DNA from: an uncultured Eubacteriales bacterium
GTDB lineage: Bacteria > Bacillota > Clostridia > Oscillospirales > Acutalibacteraceae
Direction: 5' to 3'
Length of the DNA: 64,000 nucleotides
NCBI GenBank assembly: GCA_934477125.1
Contig: CAKSOL010000005.1
Coordinates: forward strand, 62,001 to 126,000
Of this stretch, positions 44,487-54,500 are shown piece after piece; within the stretch, counting starts at the first letter, position 1, and each line of letters opens with the position of its first letter. Below the pieces are notes generated by a model. The model was given only the letters and a program-made list of their open reading frames with translations, was not told where the DNA came from and ran no database searches. Position numbers and translations under genes: made by a program.

Positions 44487-46622
44487 TCAGCGATACGCTA
44501 TTTCCATAATGACCGTTAATAAAAACGCGCCCAACTGTTGAACCAATATAATTATTATTGCAATAAGACACAGCGCTATCGCCATACCGACCACAGTTAT
44601 AACTGAAGTTCCGACGAATTTTCCGAATTCATAATCCTGAACCTTCATTATTCCTACAATCAGCATAAACCCTGCGTAGATTACAGCCACATTCATAAGA
44701 ACCGATAAAAATCCCGCCTCAGCAGGCAGCATAACATTTGTAAGCGCAACATACAGCAGATTTCCTAATATCAGAGGAATAAGGCTGTAACAGGTGACTG
44801 TAAAAATTTCACGAAACTTTCCTATTCCGCCCATAAGTGCGCAGACAGCCCAGTTTACCGCAGACCATAAAATAACCAGTCCGAACGTCCGCACTATAAC
44901 GTATAAGGAATTGAAATTCAAGGCAGGATAATCAACGTAAAGGTATCCGCTTACGGTACTTTTCATAACGGAGGTTATATAAAACAAAGTTAAAAGCACA
45001 AAAGCAAGCAAAACCGAACCTTGGTTTCCGTATTTAACCTTTGAAAAAGAATCAAACGGATGCGCGAGGCTTGAAAGCGCTGTTCTGATTTTTTCGTTTT
45101 TAATCAATACCCTCTTTTTTCCGGTGACATACACAACAGTAGCACATATTCCTCCGACCGCTGCTACTGCCGGAATAAAAATCCAGACGAAATTCTTTTT
45201 AACATAATCTCTCCGCACCCATTTGAAGCTTTGAGCATATGTCTCCTTATCTATACCTAGCTTAGCGTATTCCATAGCTTTCTCATAGTTTTCTTCAACA
45301 TAATAAGCCTTTGCAAGTCCGTTATAGGCAAGCTGACTGTTTTTATCAAGAGAGAGTACGTTCTGCCAAAGCTCTTTTGACTCCTCGTAATTGCCGTCAA
45401 GGGTCATTTTACGCGCCTGCTTAACAAGTCTGCCGTAGTCGGTGATTTTAAATACCGTAACTGTATTCGCAGAGCTGTCGCAAACAAGAACGTCATCCCC
45501 GTTAATGTCGATTGCACAAGGCAAAACAAAGGAGCCGACCTGCTCTCCGCGTCCCATACCTGAACCGAAAGCGGAAAGAAGCTTGTATTCCTTATCGTAT
45601 AAAAACACTCTGCCGTAGGTCGAATCGAGAGCGTAGATAAAATCATTATCGTCAAGAGCTATACCTAGCAAATCCTGACCGAGCTTTTCTCCCTTGACTG
45701 TCCCGATATCCGCATCCGCGAAGTTTATCGAGCTTGTATCCTCTGTCATGATACCACCGGGACTGAACCGGCGTATCTGTCCGGTTTGAACAGTATCGGT
45801 TTCGGTTCTTCCGGTACAGGTATAAACAAAATTCCGACTGTCCATATACAAATCGGTTATCTGAAACGGCAGTTTGCTTTCTGATTTTGAAAGCTTGCTG
45901 TTAGTCATAAAAAGTTTGTTAAAAATAATCTCAAATGCCTGCAGAATTCCTCCTGAAGTTGTATTTGAACCGTAAAAGCCGAGAAATTCATTCTCCGGAG
46001 AATAAAGAATAGCGCCGTAGTACGAACCGTCGCAGAGTATATAGACATAACCTCTCTTATCAACAGCTGTTTTCATAGGGCGAAACTCAAATCCATCCGG
46101 AATAAGCCCGGAATCCGGAACTGTAAATTCCTTTAACAGCATACCGCTAAGGTCGGTTTTCAGAACTCTGCCGTTATCGGTATCAGAAATATACAACTCC
46201 CCGTTTCCGGAAACAAAAATACCCTTTGCACCTGCAAAGCTGAGCGCTTCGCTGCCGTTCCTAACCTCGCTTAAAGAATATTTAAGACGATATTCGGAGT
46301 CAAGAACATAAATTGCAGAGCCGGCGCCGTCTAAAATATAAATGTTGCGGTCTGAGTCAACGCAAATGTCCGTAAGACCGGAAAACGTCTTTACTCCGAG
46401 AGCTTCCGCGTTCAGCAACGTATGCGCCCGATACATAGGGCGGGAATAAACTTCCTTTTTTGCCTCACCTGAATAGTTTTCCCAATATGTATAGCTTTGA
46501 TAAGGTATCTCGCCGGAATCTGCTGCGGCAGAAGGAATAACAGGCAAGAAAATGAAAACAGCCGCTAAAGCAAGAGCCGTTTTCAGCAATATAAGCTTTC
46601 GTTTCATACTCTGTTTACTCAC
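44487..46622 (-). CDS. NHL-propeller / TPR / Yip1 membrane protein (locus B)
   Basis: A 711-residue paralogue of 19432-21465. A signal peptide is followed by NHL-type propeller repeats (DICVDSDRNIYILDGAGS, GELYISDTDNGRVLKTD), a TPR-like pair (SQLAYNGLAKAYYVEENYEK), a transmembrane helix at about 470-490, and a Yip1-type domain with several helices. The start is uncertain: GTG 46622 overlaps the previous stop (TAGTG) but lies only two bases from AAAGGAG, while ATG 46607 is 17 bases from it. An extracellular sensor or structural partner of the importers is the inferred role. Confidence 0.82.
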   Translation of the reverse strand: MSKQSMKRKLILLKTALALAAVFIFLPVIPSAAADSGEIPYQSYTYWENYSGEAKKEVYSRPMYRAHTLLNAEALGVKTFSGLTDICVDSDRNIYILDGAGSAIYVLDSEYRLKYSLSEVRNGSEALSFAGAKGIFVSGNGELYISDTDNGRVLKTDLSGMLLKEFTVPDSGLIPDGFEFRPMKTAVDKRGYVYILCDGSYYGAILYSPENEFLGFYGSNTTSGGILQAFEIIFNKLFMTNSKLSKSESKLPFQITDLYMDSRNFVYTCTGRTETDTVQTGQIRRFSPGGIMTEDTSSINFADADIGTVKGEKLGQDLLGIALDDNDFIYALDSTYGRVFLYDKEYKLLSAFGSGMGRGEQVGSFVLPCAIDINGDDVLVCDSSANTVTVFKITDYGRLVKQARKMTLDGNYEESKELWQNVLSLDKNSQLAYNGLAKAYYVEENYEKAMEYAKLGIDKETYAQSFKWVRRDYVKKNFVWIFIPAVAAVGGICATVVYVTGKKRVLIKNEKIRTALSSLAHPFDSFSKVKYGNQGSVLLAFVLLTLFYITSVMKSTVSGYLYVDYPALNFNSLYVIVRTFGLVILWSAVNWAVCALMGGIGKFREIFTVTCYSLIPLILGNLLYVALTNVMLPAEAGFLSVLMNVAVIYAGFMLIVGIMKVQDYEFGKFVGTSVITVVGMAIALCLIAIIIILVQQLGAFLLTVIMEIAYR

Positions 46623-47545
46623 TACTCCTTTATACCGGCACTGCTCATTGCCTCAACAACATTGCTTTGCGATATCATATAAACCAATATCGGCGGTATC
46701 ATCATAATAACGGTAACAGCCATAGTGCTGCCGGTTCTCGCTATTCCGCCGGAGGTTATCTGCGCCATTATCTGAGGCAGGGTTTTAAGCTGCTCGCTGA
46801 ATATCGTCCCTTGAGGAACTGCCGACCACACATCTCTGAATCCGAAAAGAGTCAAGGTTAAAACACAGGGCTTAACTATCGGAACAATTATTCTGAAAAA
46901 TATACGGAAATACCCTGCACCGTCTATCTCAGCCGCTTCCATAAGAGCGTTGGGAACATATCCGTCAATATATTGCTTCATAAGGAAAACGCCCATTGTG
47001 GAAGCAAGATAAGGAAATATGTAAACACCGTAGGAATCTATAAGATTAAGCTTTGAAAACACCAAATACTGAGGAACGGCAAGCGTGTATGATGTGTAAA
47101 GAAGAGCAAACTGTATAATAATAAATATAACCTTACTTCCCTTCAAGCCGCCCTTTGCAAGAACGAACGCCGCCATCGTTGAGATAAAAACATAAAGGAA
47201 TGTTGTTACAATACTTACAAAAAGGCTGTTGAAAACATATCTCGAAAGCGGTATTTTCAGGTTTGAAAGCAAATCCGGCAGCGAAAGATAATTTTCAAAG
47301 GTCGGTCTCAAAACAACCACAAGTCTCGGAGGAAAAATAAGAATTTCATCCAAAGGCTTCAGCGAAGAAGAAACGCAGTAAATAAGAGGAAGTACGGAAA
47401 ACAAACCGCAGCAGCTTAAAAACAGGAAATAAAATACATTGCCTGCCTTTGAACGTGTATACCGTTTGACATTTCCGGCTGCCCGTCCGCTTCTTTCGCC
47501 GCGAAGCTGTTTAATAAATTTTTTAAAAGAGCTTTTCACAGGCAT
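46622..47545 (-). CDS. Sugar ABC transporter permease, MalG/AraQ-type (first pair, locus B)
   Basis: A 307-residue polytopic protein with a basic N-terminal tail of about 35 residues before the first helix. The EAA loop reads LMEAAEIDGAGYFRIFFRII. The end (SQSNVVEAMSSAGIKE) closely matches the locus A counterpart (SQSNVMETMAHSGLKE). AAAGGAG precedes ATG 47545 by about three bases; a GTG two codons on is better spaced and may be the real start. Confidence 0.9.
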   Translation of the reverse strand: MPVKSSFKKFIKQLRGERSGRAAGNVKRYTRSKAGNVFYFLFLSCCGLFSVLPLIYCVSSSLKPLDEILIFPPRLVVVLRPTFENYLSLPDLLSNLKIPLSRYVFNSLFVSIVTTFLYVFISTMAAFVLAKGGLKGSKVIFIIIQFALLYTSYTLAVPQYLVFSKLNLIDSYGVYIFPYLASTMGVFLMKQYIDGYVPNALMEAAEIDGAGYFRIFFRIIVPIVKPCVLTLTLFGFRDVWSAVPQGTIFSEQLKTLPQIMAQITSGGIARTGSTMAVTVIMMIPPILVYMISQSNVVEAMSSAGIKE

Positions 47546-47553
47546 TTTCTCCT

Positions 47554-48447
47554 TTACTTACCGACAAGATCCAGAAGCTTGCCTATAAAAATTCTCGTTA
47601 TTGCCATAATAGCAAACAGGAATACCGCTATTGCGGAGGCATAGCCCATTTCATATCGGACAGTTCCGACATCCATCATATGTGAAACAATAGTGTCGGC
47701 AGCGTGATTGACGCTCGGAAATCCCGCAAGCTCAACCGCAACCGTTCCGGCTGCAAAGCTAGCCTGAATTTGCATAACTGCGCTGAACAGCAAAATATTT
47801 TTCATTGTCGGAAAGGTTATATACCACAGCTCCTGCCAACGGTTGCGTATACCGTCGATAGAACCTGCCTCATAAAGCTCTCCGTTTACATTTTGCAATC
47901 CGGAAATATTCGCCAGAAACGACACGCCCATACTCTGCCACAGCTGAACTATTATTATGATAGGCATAATATAAGAAGCATCCTTCAGCCATATAACAGG
48001 CTCGGTTATAAGACCTAAAGAAAGCAGAATACTGTTTATATAACCGTAGCTGTCTCCGGAGAAAACAATTTTCCAAATGAAATATGCGTTTCCGACAAGC
48101 GCCGGAGCATAAAACAAAAACGAAAGAACGGTTCTGACCTTAGGAGAAAATTCGTTTATAAACCAAGCGAGGACAAACGAAAGCATAAATCCGAGAGGTC
48201 CTGTAACAATCGCAAACAGTATTGTATTTTTCAGGGTTGTCGGAAAGACATCGTCATCCATAAACATCCTGAAAAAGTTATCCAATCCGACAAACTGAAA
48301 TTTGCCGACCATATCATACGAAAAAAAGCTGAGAAAAACCGAGGAAAATATCGGAATAACGGTAAAAATTAAAAATGCTATAAGAAAAGGCGCAAGCATT
48401 ATATACAGCGGCAGCTTATGATAAAATCCCGATTTTGATGTTTTCAC
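47554..48447 (-). CDS. Sugar ABC transporter permease, MalF-type (first pair, locus B)
   Basis: A 297-residue polytopic protein. The EAA loop reads LYEAGSIDGIRNRWQELWY. It starts at GTG 48447, which overlaps the stop of the fused binding protein gene (GTGA), with GGAGG ten bases upstream. The coupling supports the view that this permease pair works with that binding protein. It is the paralogue of 22333-23232. Confidence 0.92.
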   Translation of the reverse strand: MKTSKSGFYHKLPLYIMLAPFLIAFLIFTVIPIFSSVFLSFFSYDMVGKFQFVGLDNFFRMFMDDDVFPTTLKNTILFAIVTGPLGFMLSFVLAWFINEFSPKVRTVLSFLFYAPALVGNAYFIWKIVFSGDSYGYINSILLSLGLITEPVIWLKDASYIMPIIIIVQLWQSMGVSFLANISGLQNVNGELYEAGSIDGIRNRWQELWYITFPTMKNILLFSAVMQIQASFAAGTVAVELAGFPSVNHAADTIVSHMMDVGTVRYEMGYASAIAVFLFAIMAITRIFIGKLLDLVGK

Positions 48448-51353
48448 CGCTTTTCAGCCTCCTTGACGCTGTATTCGTTAATCTTGCGCTTTATCTCATT
48501 ATCAGCGACAAGACTCCATTCCAGCACGGCATCCTTTGAGGAGGATGTGCCGTTTGTTACATTCCAAAACGCCTGATCCAAAGCCCTGGTCAGATAATAG
48601 CTGCCGGGAATTTCTCTTACCTCTTCAACATTACTCCATTGACTGAGGATAATATTTCGGTCAGCCGTTGACCAAGACATCCCGGAAAGAGCCTCAACAT
48701 TTGCAGTTTCAACCCTGCCGACAGCTCCGAGAACAGATTCAAGGTTTTCAGAAAAGCTGAGCTGGATATCTTTTGAAGTCCACCATTTAAGAAATTCCCA
48801 CGCCTGCTTTTCCCTGCCGGTTCCCGCTATTATAACATCAGCTGTTCCGGCACCCGTGCTTAAATTGCAGATATTCCCGTCGTTTCCGACAACTCCGGGC
48901 AGCGGCGCTATTTTCCATCTGCCCTTTATTTCCGGAGCTGCAGACGCGAGAGTTTGGTAAAGCGTATATATTTCAATACCGAGTGGCATAGTTCCTACCC
49001 TGAAACGGTTATAAAAGCTTGCCTCTTTGGGTATTTTATATTCGGTATAAAAATCAGTCCACTGATTAAAAACCGATATTGCCTCTGATGTGTTGAGTGA
49101 ACAGCCGTTAAGCTCGCTGTTATACAGCGAAAGACCGTTTTGCGCCATAAGCGTCGGAAATATACTCAATCCTCCGATACCGGTATTGACGGTTGTAGTA
49201 GTAGAAATTTGAGTATAAGGCAGCCAAACCTGCATTTTATTTCTCTGAATTGTTATTGCGCAATTAAGAAATTCCTCCCAGGTAGCAGGCACCGACAATC
49301 CAAGCTTTTCAAAGATATCGGTTCTGTAATACATAAGGTAGAACGACTGTGTATCCGGCAAAGCATAGCATCCGCCGTCATATTCATAAGGAATGGTCGC
49401 CGTTGGCTGGAAACGCTTTATAACCTCGCTGTAATCATCAAATTGCGAAATATCGTATAAAACACCGCGCATTGCGAGATTGACCGGTTCCGTTCTTGCC
49501 ATTCTAAGCTCAATATCGGGAGGATTTCCGGAAAGAATGCCTTTGACTACCGTTGCATTAACCGCTTGAAAATTCACCTTTATACCGGTTTCAGGCGTAA
49601 AACGGTCACGTATCAAAGTTTGTATTATCTGACCCTGGTCTCTACCGACATTAGACCAAATCTTTAATTCTTTACTATTGCCCGATGAAGAAATTTCTGC
49701 ATAATCAAGAGAAAAAGAGTAAATAAATCTCACAAACGAAAATCCTACTGATTTTAAGATGCCGATTTTTTCATTTTTTAACTCATAATCGGGAGATGTA
49801 AACAATATTTCGTCAATATTCAGCGGCATTGATTTCATCTCATAAAGCCACGAACTTAAGCTGCTGTAATTGGTATAGTAATCCGATTTATATGCCTGAG
49901 AGGTATACGGATTATCGTACATAGATTTCAGCACACGCGACATATTTTCAACGGCAGCTATAATAGAACTGCTCCGCTTTCCGGACTGTTCCTTCATATC
50001 CGTTGAAATTTTGTCCAATGCACCGTAAAGCTCTTTAAGTGTATCGTTAAAACCGGGAATTTGCTTAAAAAGGTCGTAATTGCGGTTAGCATCCGGGGTT
50101 TCACCCGTTATCATATTTATTTGTATATAAAGATCGCCTATTGTTGTTACGGCATCCTTGAGTCTGCTGTAAAGCTCAGCTGTGTCAGCCATAGTAACAT
50201 CCAGAGAAAGCTCATGCTCGCCCTCTGTTATATAGAACAGATACGCGCTGCCGTTGTCGGCATATTCACTTATCTGCCATCCGGTATCGTAAGGAAAAGC
50301 GATAGCCTGTGCTTCGGTAAAAGGAGTTTTGCCGTCAATCTTTAAATATCTGTACGATACGCCATTGACGAGCTGGCTTTGCTTGTATTTAAATCCTAAT
50401 TTATACAGCCCGGTTCTCGGCGCCTTGAATTTCCATGTTAAAACCTGACCCGGAGAGCTCCAGTTTCCGGAGCCGATATAGTTTATCATCAGATTGCGGG
50501 GATTAGCCGGGGTCAGGAATGCACTGTTATCAGACTTAGGTATAAGCGAATTTGAGGTTTTAACTGCCGCGTCCTCGCCCTCTATAATAACCGGAGCGCC
50601 CGAATAAAAATCAGATTTTGAATATCCCGCAGAAACAGTTTTATAATCCTCGGTTTTCTCCGGGGTGCAAATTGCTATTTCCGCAAGAGCAAAAGCTTCC
50701 TCTTTCATCTCAAGCGTAACCGTATGCCGTCCCTCACTCAGCGCGAATTCAAACGGAAGAACGGCAACGCCGTCGCTGTCTCTCAATGACTGTGCAGTAT
50801 ACTCAAACAGTTCAGTTTGCTCCGGCGATATCTGGTCGCCATTGTTATCGGTCCGCACTCCGCCTTTATTGGTCCATAGTCTCGGCAGCGTTATATCCTT
50901 GGCATCCTCAAACGGATAATCGCCGTCTATTCTGACGCTAAGCCTGATATCGTTGCCGTGACATAAAAGCTGCATATATGTAAGAGTAATGTTATACAAT
51001 CCGCTTTCCGGCAACATAAAATCATATGTCACACTTCCGCATTCGCTGTCCCATTTAAGAACGCTGCTTTTGCCCTCATAGCTTTCAAGCTTTTCGGTGC
51101 CGCTGTCATTTTCAAAGGAGTAATCCGCGCCTTTTAAATATACACTTTCGGCGGCAGGTAAAATTTCGGAATTTACTGCTCTGTATTCTGTGTAGGACTG
51201 AAGTTCACCGGCAGAAACCGTTTTTATTTCCGCGACATTGGCATTCTCTTCGACCGGACTTTCGGCAGCACCGGCAGAAAATCCGGCAATCATCGAACAG
51301 ACCACACCTGCGGCTGCCACAATCGAAGCTATGCTTTTAACTACATTACTCAT
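48444..51353 (-). CDS. ABC sugar-binding protein fused to two beta domains and a helical stalk (locus B)
   Basis: A 969-residue exported protein and paralogue of 23245-26019. ATG 51353 is chosen because a signal peptide (SIASIVAAAGVVCSMIAGF) follows directly; the upstream in-frame TTG has no ribosome site, and only a GGAG 14 bases away is seen for the ATG. Two beta-rich, CBM-like domains (about 60-255 and 255-395; VIIEGEDAAVKTS) precede a helical stretch and a C-terminal solute-binding domain (KELKIWSNVGRDQGQIIQTL). The stop overlaps the permease start. It probably captures longer glycans at the surface and hands oligosaccharides to the permease pair; this is inference from the fusion. Confidence 0.85.
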   Translation of the reverse strand: MSNVVKSIASIVAAAGVVCSMIAGFSAGAAESPVEENANVAEIKTVSAGELQSYTEYRAVNSEILPAAESVYLKGADYSFENDSGTEKLESYEGKSSVLKWDSECGSVTYDFMLPESGLYNITLTYMQLLCHGNDIRLSVRIDGDYPFEDAKDITLPRLWTNKGGVRTDNNGDQISPEQTELFEYTAQSLRDSDGVAVLPFEFALSEGRHTVTLEMKEEAFALAEIAICTPEKTEDYKTVSAGYSKSDFYSGAPVIIEGEDAAVKTSNSLIPKSDNSAFLTPANPRNLMINYIGSGNWSSPGQVLTWKFKAPRTGLYKLGFKYKQSQLVNGVSYRYLKIDGKTPFTEAQAIAFPYDTGWQISEYADNGSAYLFYITEGEHELSLDVTMADTAELYSRLKDAVTTIGDLYIQINMITGETPDANRNYDLFKQIPGFNDTLKELYGALDKISTDMKEQSGKRSSSIIAAVENMSRVLKSMYDNPYTSQAYKSDYYTNYSSLSSWLYEMKSMPLNIDEILFTSPDYELKNEKIGILKSVGFSFVRFIYSFSLDYAEISSSGNSKELKIWSNVGRDQGQIIQTLIRDRFTPETGIKVNFQAVNATVVKGILSGNPPDIELRMARTEPVNLAMRGVLYDISQFDDYSEVIKRFQPTATIPYEYDGGCYALPDTQSFYLMYYRTDIFEKLGLSVPATWEEFLNCAITIQRNKMQVWLPYTQISTTTTVNTGIGGLSIFPTLMAQNGLSLYNSELNGCSLNTSEAISVFNQWTDFYTEYKIPKEASFYNRFRVGTMPLGIEIYTLYQTLASAAPEIKGRWKIAPLPGVVGNDGNICNLSTGAGTADVIIAGTGREKQAWEFLKWWTSKDIQLSFSENLESVLGAVGRVETANVEALSGMSWSTADRNIILSQWSNVEEVREIPGSYYLTRALDQAFWNVTNGTSSSKDAVLEWSLVADNEIKRKINEYSVKEAEKR

Positions 51354-51448
51354 AAGCCATTCCGTTTCTCCGCAAATATTAAGGTAACGAGCCCGCAGCT
51401 CTGCGGAAAGCTGCAAGTCTGCAAATAATATCCCAAAACGCCATTATA

Positions 51449-51482
51449 GGGAGCACTATCGGTTATAAACCTCAGCGCTCCC
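51449..51482. other. Hairpin in gap between GH16 gene and transporter cassette
   Basis: GGGAGC and GCTCCC form outer arms around an inner GGTT-ATA-AACC stem in the 197-base gap after the GH16 gene. There is no T tract on the minus strand, so it looks more like an mRNA processing or stability element than a terminator. Confidence 0.4.
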
Positions 51483-51492
51483 GTAAATTATT

Positions 51493-51510
51493 TTCGGCAT
51501 TCAGCCGGAA
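51493..51510 (-). terminator. Possible partial terminator after GH16-dockerin gene
   Basis: On the minus strand a short stem (TTC-C-GGC with GCCGAA, one bulge) is followed by AATAATTT. It lies about 40 bases after the GH16 stop. It is weak and could permit readthrough, lowering expression of the downstream transporter genes. Confidence 0.3.
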
Positions 51511-51550
51511 AGCGATAACAAAAGGCAATGTGTGATAGTATGTTTTGCAA

Positions 51551-54500
51551 TTATTTGTTCAGATGGAGCTCAGATAAGCCGTCGTTTTTCTGATACAGAC
51601 GGATATAATCTATATCAAGCTCACTCGGCAGACTTTGGGGATTATCTTCTATAACATCGTCAACCTTCAGTACACTGTTTTTATTATAAAGGTTATTTCC
51701 TAAAATTATATTCATAGCGGTATCAAAACCGGAAGTATCCGGATCAAGTCCGTATGAGGCAAGGCTTTCGGGGGTTATAAGCCATTCGCAGCTCAGCTTA
51801 CCGTCGATGTAAACAGCCATTCTGTCCTTAGTCCATTCAAAGCCGTAAATATGAAATTCATTAGAAAGATTTTCGTAATTTTCAAAAGTGTACTTTTCCT
51901 GCTCCTGAATTTCGGCAGAGGTTGTCTGAACATCATTGCCGTCTGCTCTCATATGCTGGTGTATATTTGAATGCATCGTGTTTTCGGAGGCAAAAACCTC
52001 CATAATATCTACTTCAATGTCATATGCAGCATTTTGGTTTGAGCCTGTTGCCCCTGCACTTCTGAGCCAAAATCCGGGCGCGCAGCCTTTTTTATACGGA
52101 GCGCGGATACGCGCCTCAAGATAACCGTATTTATAGCTCATCTTATCCGCTGTATCTTTGGAATCGCGGCCGGTATGTACAGAACCGGAAACAAGATACT
52201 TTGATTTTTTATAAAGCGTATCGCCGCTCGGATCATAATAAGGATTTACTAATGCTTTAAGCTTAAGATTGCCGTTGATTTGTCTCAGATTAGCCTCATC
52301 GTATGTATAAAATATGCCGTCTGCATAGCTTACCATAGGTGTCTTTGACCATTTGCTGCCGTTCAATGCGGCTCCGGCAAAATCATCAGACCACACAAGC
52401 TGATACGAATTTGAATTAACCTCACCTGTTGAAAAGCGCCTTTTAAGGTTTACGAGATCTCTTATGTCCTCATCGCCATCGACATTAACATCAAATAAGC
52501 CGAGACTTGTTATACCTAAAAGATGTTTTCTGACAGCGGCGATATCATCGGAATCGCCGTTCCAATCTCCGTTGACGTCACCTAAAAGCTCACCTATTGA
52601 GCAAATTGCAGGATAGCCTTCGGTAGCATAGAAACCCTCAAGCTTATTCATAGCGATAAGCGCATCGGCGCCCTTCATAGCATTTTCCGCTATAACAGTT
52701 ATTATGCCGTCCCCTGTTATAACTTCGGTTTCCGCTACCGTTCCGTAGCAATTTACAGCCGATACCGGATCCTCGCCGCTGCCGTCCCATATAAGAGGAA
52801 CGCCTGTTGCAAAACAGTTTGAAAGCTCCCTTGTGTTGCCGCTTTCTCCCTGCCATACCTTTCCAAAAAACGCACCGGATTTGTCGCCTGAAAGTGAAGC
52901 GGCCGAGTAGCAGCGTTCTATAGCGGCGGATGGCTCGCCGTAGCCGATAAATCCCGAAACACCGTCGTTTGCCATAACCGTAACGCTCTCGTCAACAACG
53001 CAGCAGCTAAAGGAGAGTATACCGATTCCCGTACCTACCATGGCGCCTATTGAACCGTTAGTTGTTTTAAGATAAGCTTTGCTTATACGCAGATTTTTGA
53101 TTTCTGCATTTTCTGCGGTGGGGAAAAGTCCGGTATAGTCGTTTCCGTTATAGTATAAGCCGTATACCGTGTGTCCCGCGCCGTCAAATGTTCCGGAGAA
53201 CGATTTTTTATTCATACCGTATGTCCAGTCAAACCATTCGTTTGCGGCATTCTCCGTCCAATTTTCGACTGAAACATCATTAAGATAAATATCGCGAGTC
53301 AGCTTATAATATTTTCCCGGCTCGGCGGTATTGGTAACAGCCTTTGCAAACTGGGCTGCCGTTTCAATAATATAGGGAGCTGCGTGGCTGCCGTCGCCGC
53401 TCGAAAAGCTTGCGGATATTGCCCCGTTCCAGACTTCGCCGGGCTTTGTATCGCCGGCGATCACTTCATTAACGGTAACATCGTCAACATATATATTAAC
53501 ATCGACCGGAGCGCTGCCCGTTCCCACAAAGCCTATTGCCAGACAGTTATAATTATTATTTAACAGCTCGGCGGTGAATTTAACTCTTGCGTTTACCCAG
53601 CCGCCGTTTCCGAGTTCAGAGGTATCGCGGTCAAAAGCAATGGTTTTATTAAGCGTTTGTTCTTTTCTGTTTCCGGGCGATGTGACTCCGTACTCATAAG
53701 AGGTAAAAAGTAAAAACTTTCCGCTGTTTGTCGGTGTGCCGTCAACCTTATACCAAAAGCTGAGCTCATAGGTCTTTCCGGGTTCAACCGTCCTGACTAT
53801 ACGGCTGTCCTCAAGCAATACAAGGCGCGGAGTAAGGAAATTCGACGTTCCCTCCGCCAGCTTATAGCAAAGAGATTTATTTCCCGTTCTGGCAACATCG
53901 GAAAAACTTATACCGGATTGCGATATGCAATAAGCTGAATCTGCAGCCCAATTTTCAAACGAATAATTGCGGTTTTCCATAGAGCTGTTGCCTATAACCG
54001 GATAGCCCTCGGTCGTTTCCCAGATACTCCAATCGAGCAGGGGCATATTGTTTTTTGCCGCTGCGCCTTTCATATTATCGGAGCTAATAATTCCGAGGTC
54101 TGATGTTTCACCGACAGTGCCAGTCTCCGTACAGTATGACGCGACAAATGTCGGAGTCATAGCATAGTTTGTATATACACCGCGACCAATGCAGTTATTG
54201 TAGTAGACATGTATGTTTCCTTCGTATAAATTTCCAACAAAGCTTCCGTGCCGCTTTTTATCCGCAGCAGCAGCATTATCATCAATTTCAGCAAAGCTCG
54301 CACAGCGGTAAAACGAAACTTTATCTAATCCGCCGCTGCCGATAAATCCGGCACAGCCTGCTCCTGCCGATATTAGAGAAACAGTATCATCAATATAACA
54401 ATTTATAAATTCAGCTTGAGCAGAACCGTAACTATATCCCGCAAAGGCGGCAGTTCCGCAGTTGCTAGTACCGTTATTGATGATTTCGGAATCTGCAATT

